DNA from: a virus
Length of the DNA: 40,812 bases
Reading direction: 5' to 3' (one strand)
Virus record (IMG/VR): IMGVR_UViG_3300044626_000729
Location: 1-40,812 of that record
The notes beneath the pieces were generated by a model. That model was not told where the DNA came from and did not search any database. It saw only the letters and a program-made list of their open reading frames with translations. Below, one piece after another: positions 39,423 to 40,812 of the stretch; positions within the stretch are counted from its first letter, which is position 1; the number at the start of each line of letters is the position of its first letter. Both the position numbers and the translations under genes were made by a program.

Positions 39423-39557
39423 ATGGCAAAAGTAAAACAACAAGAGTCTGCTTATCAAGCTAAGCCAAAGAAGTCGGGAGTGGCTGCTAAGACTAAAACA
39501 AGCAAGTTGAAGTCAAGTAAAAATTATGTTAAAAAATATGTCGGGCAGGGTAGATAA
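39423..39557 (+). CDS. Conserved basic microprotein (SKLKSSKNYVKKYVGQGR)
   Basis: 44 residues. KKSGVAAKTKTSKLKSSKNY, then VKKYVGQGR. The signature KTSKLKxSKNYxKxYxGQGR is one I recall from small proteins of marine phages; function not known. It overlaps the holin start by TAATG. Confidence 0.65.
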   Translation: MAKVKQQESAYQAKPKKSGVAAKTKTSKLKSSKNYVKKYVGQGR

Positions 39558-39988
39558 TGAAATATTTAAACTATATATTGTCCTCATTGATATTGTTATT
39601 TATACCTATTTATGGGATTTTAACAGCAGTAGCTGCGGCTATTATACTTGATACTTTCACAGGAATATTTAAAAGCATAAAGCTTAATGGTTGGTGTAGT
39701 ATTAGAAGTAAAAAGTTATCCCATATTGTATCGAAAATGTTGTTATACGAAATTTGCATTTTATTATTGTTTGTTATTGATAAGTTTATATTAAACGAGT
39801 TTATTTTTAAATGGTTAAGTATAGACTTTATGTTTACTAAAATATGTGCTATACTTTTAATCTTTATTGAGTTAGTTTCCATTAAAGAGAATATAGAGGC
39901 AGCTTATAATATAAAAATTTGGGATTTGCTTAAGAAAGCATTCCTTAGAGCGAAAGAAGTTAAAGACGATATTGACAATATTACATAA
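39557..39988 (+). CDS. Holin-like membrane protein
   Basis: 143 residues. Hydrophobic segments at 5-30 (with ILTAVAAAIILDTFTGIFKS), 60-80 and 88-108, and a charged C-terminal helix. The LDTFTGIxK pattern near the end of helix 1, followed by SKKLSHIVSKM, is that of the phage_holin_4 family. Known: holins permeabilise the inner membrane and time lysis. It begins the lysis module and is followed by a second membrane protein and a peptidase. Confidence 0.7.
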   Translation: MKYLNYILSSLILLFIPIYGILTAVAAAIILDTFTGIFKSIKLNGWCSIRSKKLSHIVSKMLLYEICILLLFVIDKFILNEFIFKWLSIDFMFTKICAILLIFIELVSIKENIEAAYNIKIWDLLKKAFLRAKEVKDDIDNIT

Positions 39989-39991
39989 TTT

Positions 39992-40300
39992 ATGTTTAGT
40001 ACAACTAATGTATATATAACAATATTTGCTGTGATAATGGCAATGTCATTCATAGTGGGTGCTATCTATTATGTAAACAGAATATTTTCAGACAACACAC
40101 AAGAAATCTTAGTTAGATTTATACTGTTAGTATTTACAGCTTTAGTTGGTGTATTTGTAGTAGATAAAGTAATAGCTTTTGGTGTTCCTTTATTGTCAGA
40201 CCATCAGAACGACCAATTATTTGATTTAATAAAAACCCTTACCTTAATGATATTTAGTTATTATTTTGGTACTAAAAAAGAAAAAGATGCAGTTAAGTAA
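39992..40300 (+). CDS. Second membrane protein in the lysis module
   Basis: 102 residues with three hydrophobic segments (ITIFAVIMAMSFIVGAIYYV, then FILLVFTALVGVFVVDKVI, then TLTLMIFSYYFG) and a basic tail KKEKDAVK. Size suits an antiholin or second holin. Not a recognised family; its position between holin and peptidase is the main evidence. The next start lies inside its end. Confidence 0.6.
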   Translation: MFSTTNVYITIFAVIMAMSFIVGAIYYVNRIFSDNTQEILVRFILLVFTALVGVFVVDKVIAFGVPLLSDHQNDQLFDLIKTLTLMIFSYYFGTKKEKDAVK

Positions 40301-40748
40301 ACACTTATCTCTTGCTGAAATAACAAGAAGCGAAACAGCAAAAAGAAAAGGCATAAGTAATATGCCAACTGAAGAACATTTAGAGAACTTTAAATTACTT
40401 GCAGAAAAAGTATTTGAACCAATTAGAGAGCACTTTAAAGCTCCTATTCACATATCGTCAGGGTACAGAAGTAAGGCTTTGAATGCTGCTATAAAAGGAA
40501 GTCTATCAAGTCAGCATTGTTCAGGAGAAGCTATTGATATTGATATGGACGGAACTTCTATTACTAATGCACAAATATTTAACTATATAAAAGATAATCT
40601 AAGTTTTGACCAACTTATTTGGGAGTTTGGAACTGATAAGAATCCTGATTGGGTTCACGTTTCTTACGAATCAACAGGTAAGCAAAGAAAGCAAATACTG
40701 AAAGCATTAAAGGTTAATGGAAAAACAAGCTATGCTCCATATAAGTAA
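40287..40748 (+). CDS. M15-type peptidase endolysin (D,D- or L,D-carboxypeptidase-like)
   Basis: 153 residues from ATG 40287; a TTG 21 bases upstream lies inside the previous gene. HISSGYRSKALN at 55-66 and SSQHCSGEAIDID at 74-86 give the SxHxxGxAxD motif, with zinc ligands His77, Asp84 and His124 (WVH). This is the Peptidase_M15_3 type used by many phages to cut peptidoglycan cross-links. No signal peptide is seen, so it depends on the holin to leave the cytoplasm. Confidence 0.85.
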   Translation: MQLSKHLSLAEITRSETAKRKGISNMPTEEHLENFKLLAEKVFEPIREHFKAPIHISSGYRSKALNAAIKGSLSSQHCSGEAIDIDMDGTSITNAQIFNYIKDNLSFDQLIWEFGTDKNPDWVHVSYESTGKQRKQILKALKVNGKTSYAPYK

Positions 40749-40812
40749 TTTCATAAAGCAACAATGGTTAGGTAGTTTTTTGATTGTATTATTTATTTTG
40801 TTTTTACTGTAT
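40732..40812 (+). CDS. Membrane protein, truncated by the window end
   Basis: 27 codons visible: MLHISNFIKQQ, then the helix GSFLIVLFILFLLY, open at the right edge. It starts 17 bases before the peptidase stop. A single N-terminal membrane helix after the endolysin fits an inner-membrane spanin (Rz-like), but the rest is not visible. Confidence 0.5.
   Translation, partial: MLHISNFIKQQWLGSFLIVLFILFLLY

Overview
The window looks like an internal piece of a lytic, short-tailed (podovirus-like) phage genome from a Bacteroidota, probably flavobacterial, host. The DNA is AT-rich, most genes lack a Shine-Dalgarno sequence, and several promoter candidates match the Bacteroidota -7 element TAnnTTTG, sometimes with TTG/TTTG 19-23 bases upstream. 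No integrase, tRNA, rRNA or CRISPR array was seen. Terminase, portal, major capsid protein and DNA polymerase are absent, and reading frames are open at both ends, so the genome extends beyond the window.

Region 1 (1-14143, + strand) holds late virion genes: a large tail/nozzle-like protein open at the left edge, two further structural proteins, then a GNAT-like protein, a small Ala/Gln-rich protein, a 533-residue protein and a 2198-residue protein. The order and relative sizes of the last four copy the T7 gp13-gp14-gp15-gp16 internal-virion (ejectosome) cluster.

Region 2 (14140-25890, - strand) is replication and recombination: several PD-(D/E)XK nucleases, two DnaA-domain-IV-like proteins, a GIY-YIG homing endonuclease beside a VRR-NUC gene, a DPPY methyltransferase cassette, a superfamily II helicase, a VirE-N/D5-type primase-helicase, an SSB-like protein with a DLPF tail, and a recombinase/exonuclease pair. 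Four single-helix membrane microproteins of 29-31 residues sit between these genes.

Region 3 (25881-31886, - strand) is an early-type block of about 25 small, mostly unknown genes, including one lipoprotein. Many are coupled by ATGA overlaps. Three promoters share a GTAC-flanked -7 element, three genes carry a G/C hairpin 15-17 bases before the start codon, and many starts read AACATTATG.

Region 4 (31887-33014) is mostly non-coding: a strikingly G-rich tract, one small gene with promoter and terminator, and an iteron-like element whose sister copy lies upstream of the primase gene.

Region 5 (33015-35722) is a phage chaperonin operon, GroEL, a small membrane protein, an 85-residue protein and GroES, followed by a convergent winged-helix-like gene.

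Region 6 (35785-39557, + strand) is a run of small Lys-rich proteins, several sharing short motifs such as RPDTPLAPTP, plus one virion-like protein. Region 7 (39557-40812) is a lysis module: holin-like protein, second membrane protein, M15-type peptidase and a partial membrane protein running off the end. The minus-strand block is probably early/middle and the plus-strand blocks late; the chaperonins presumably help fold virion proteins. All functional calls are from reading the sequence and recalled family motifs, with no database search.
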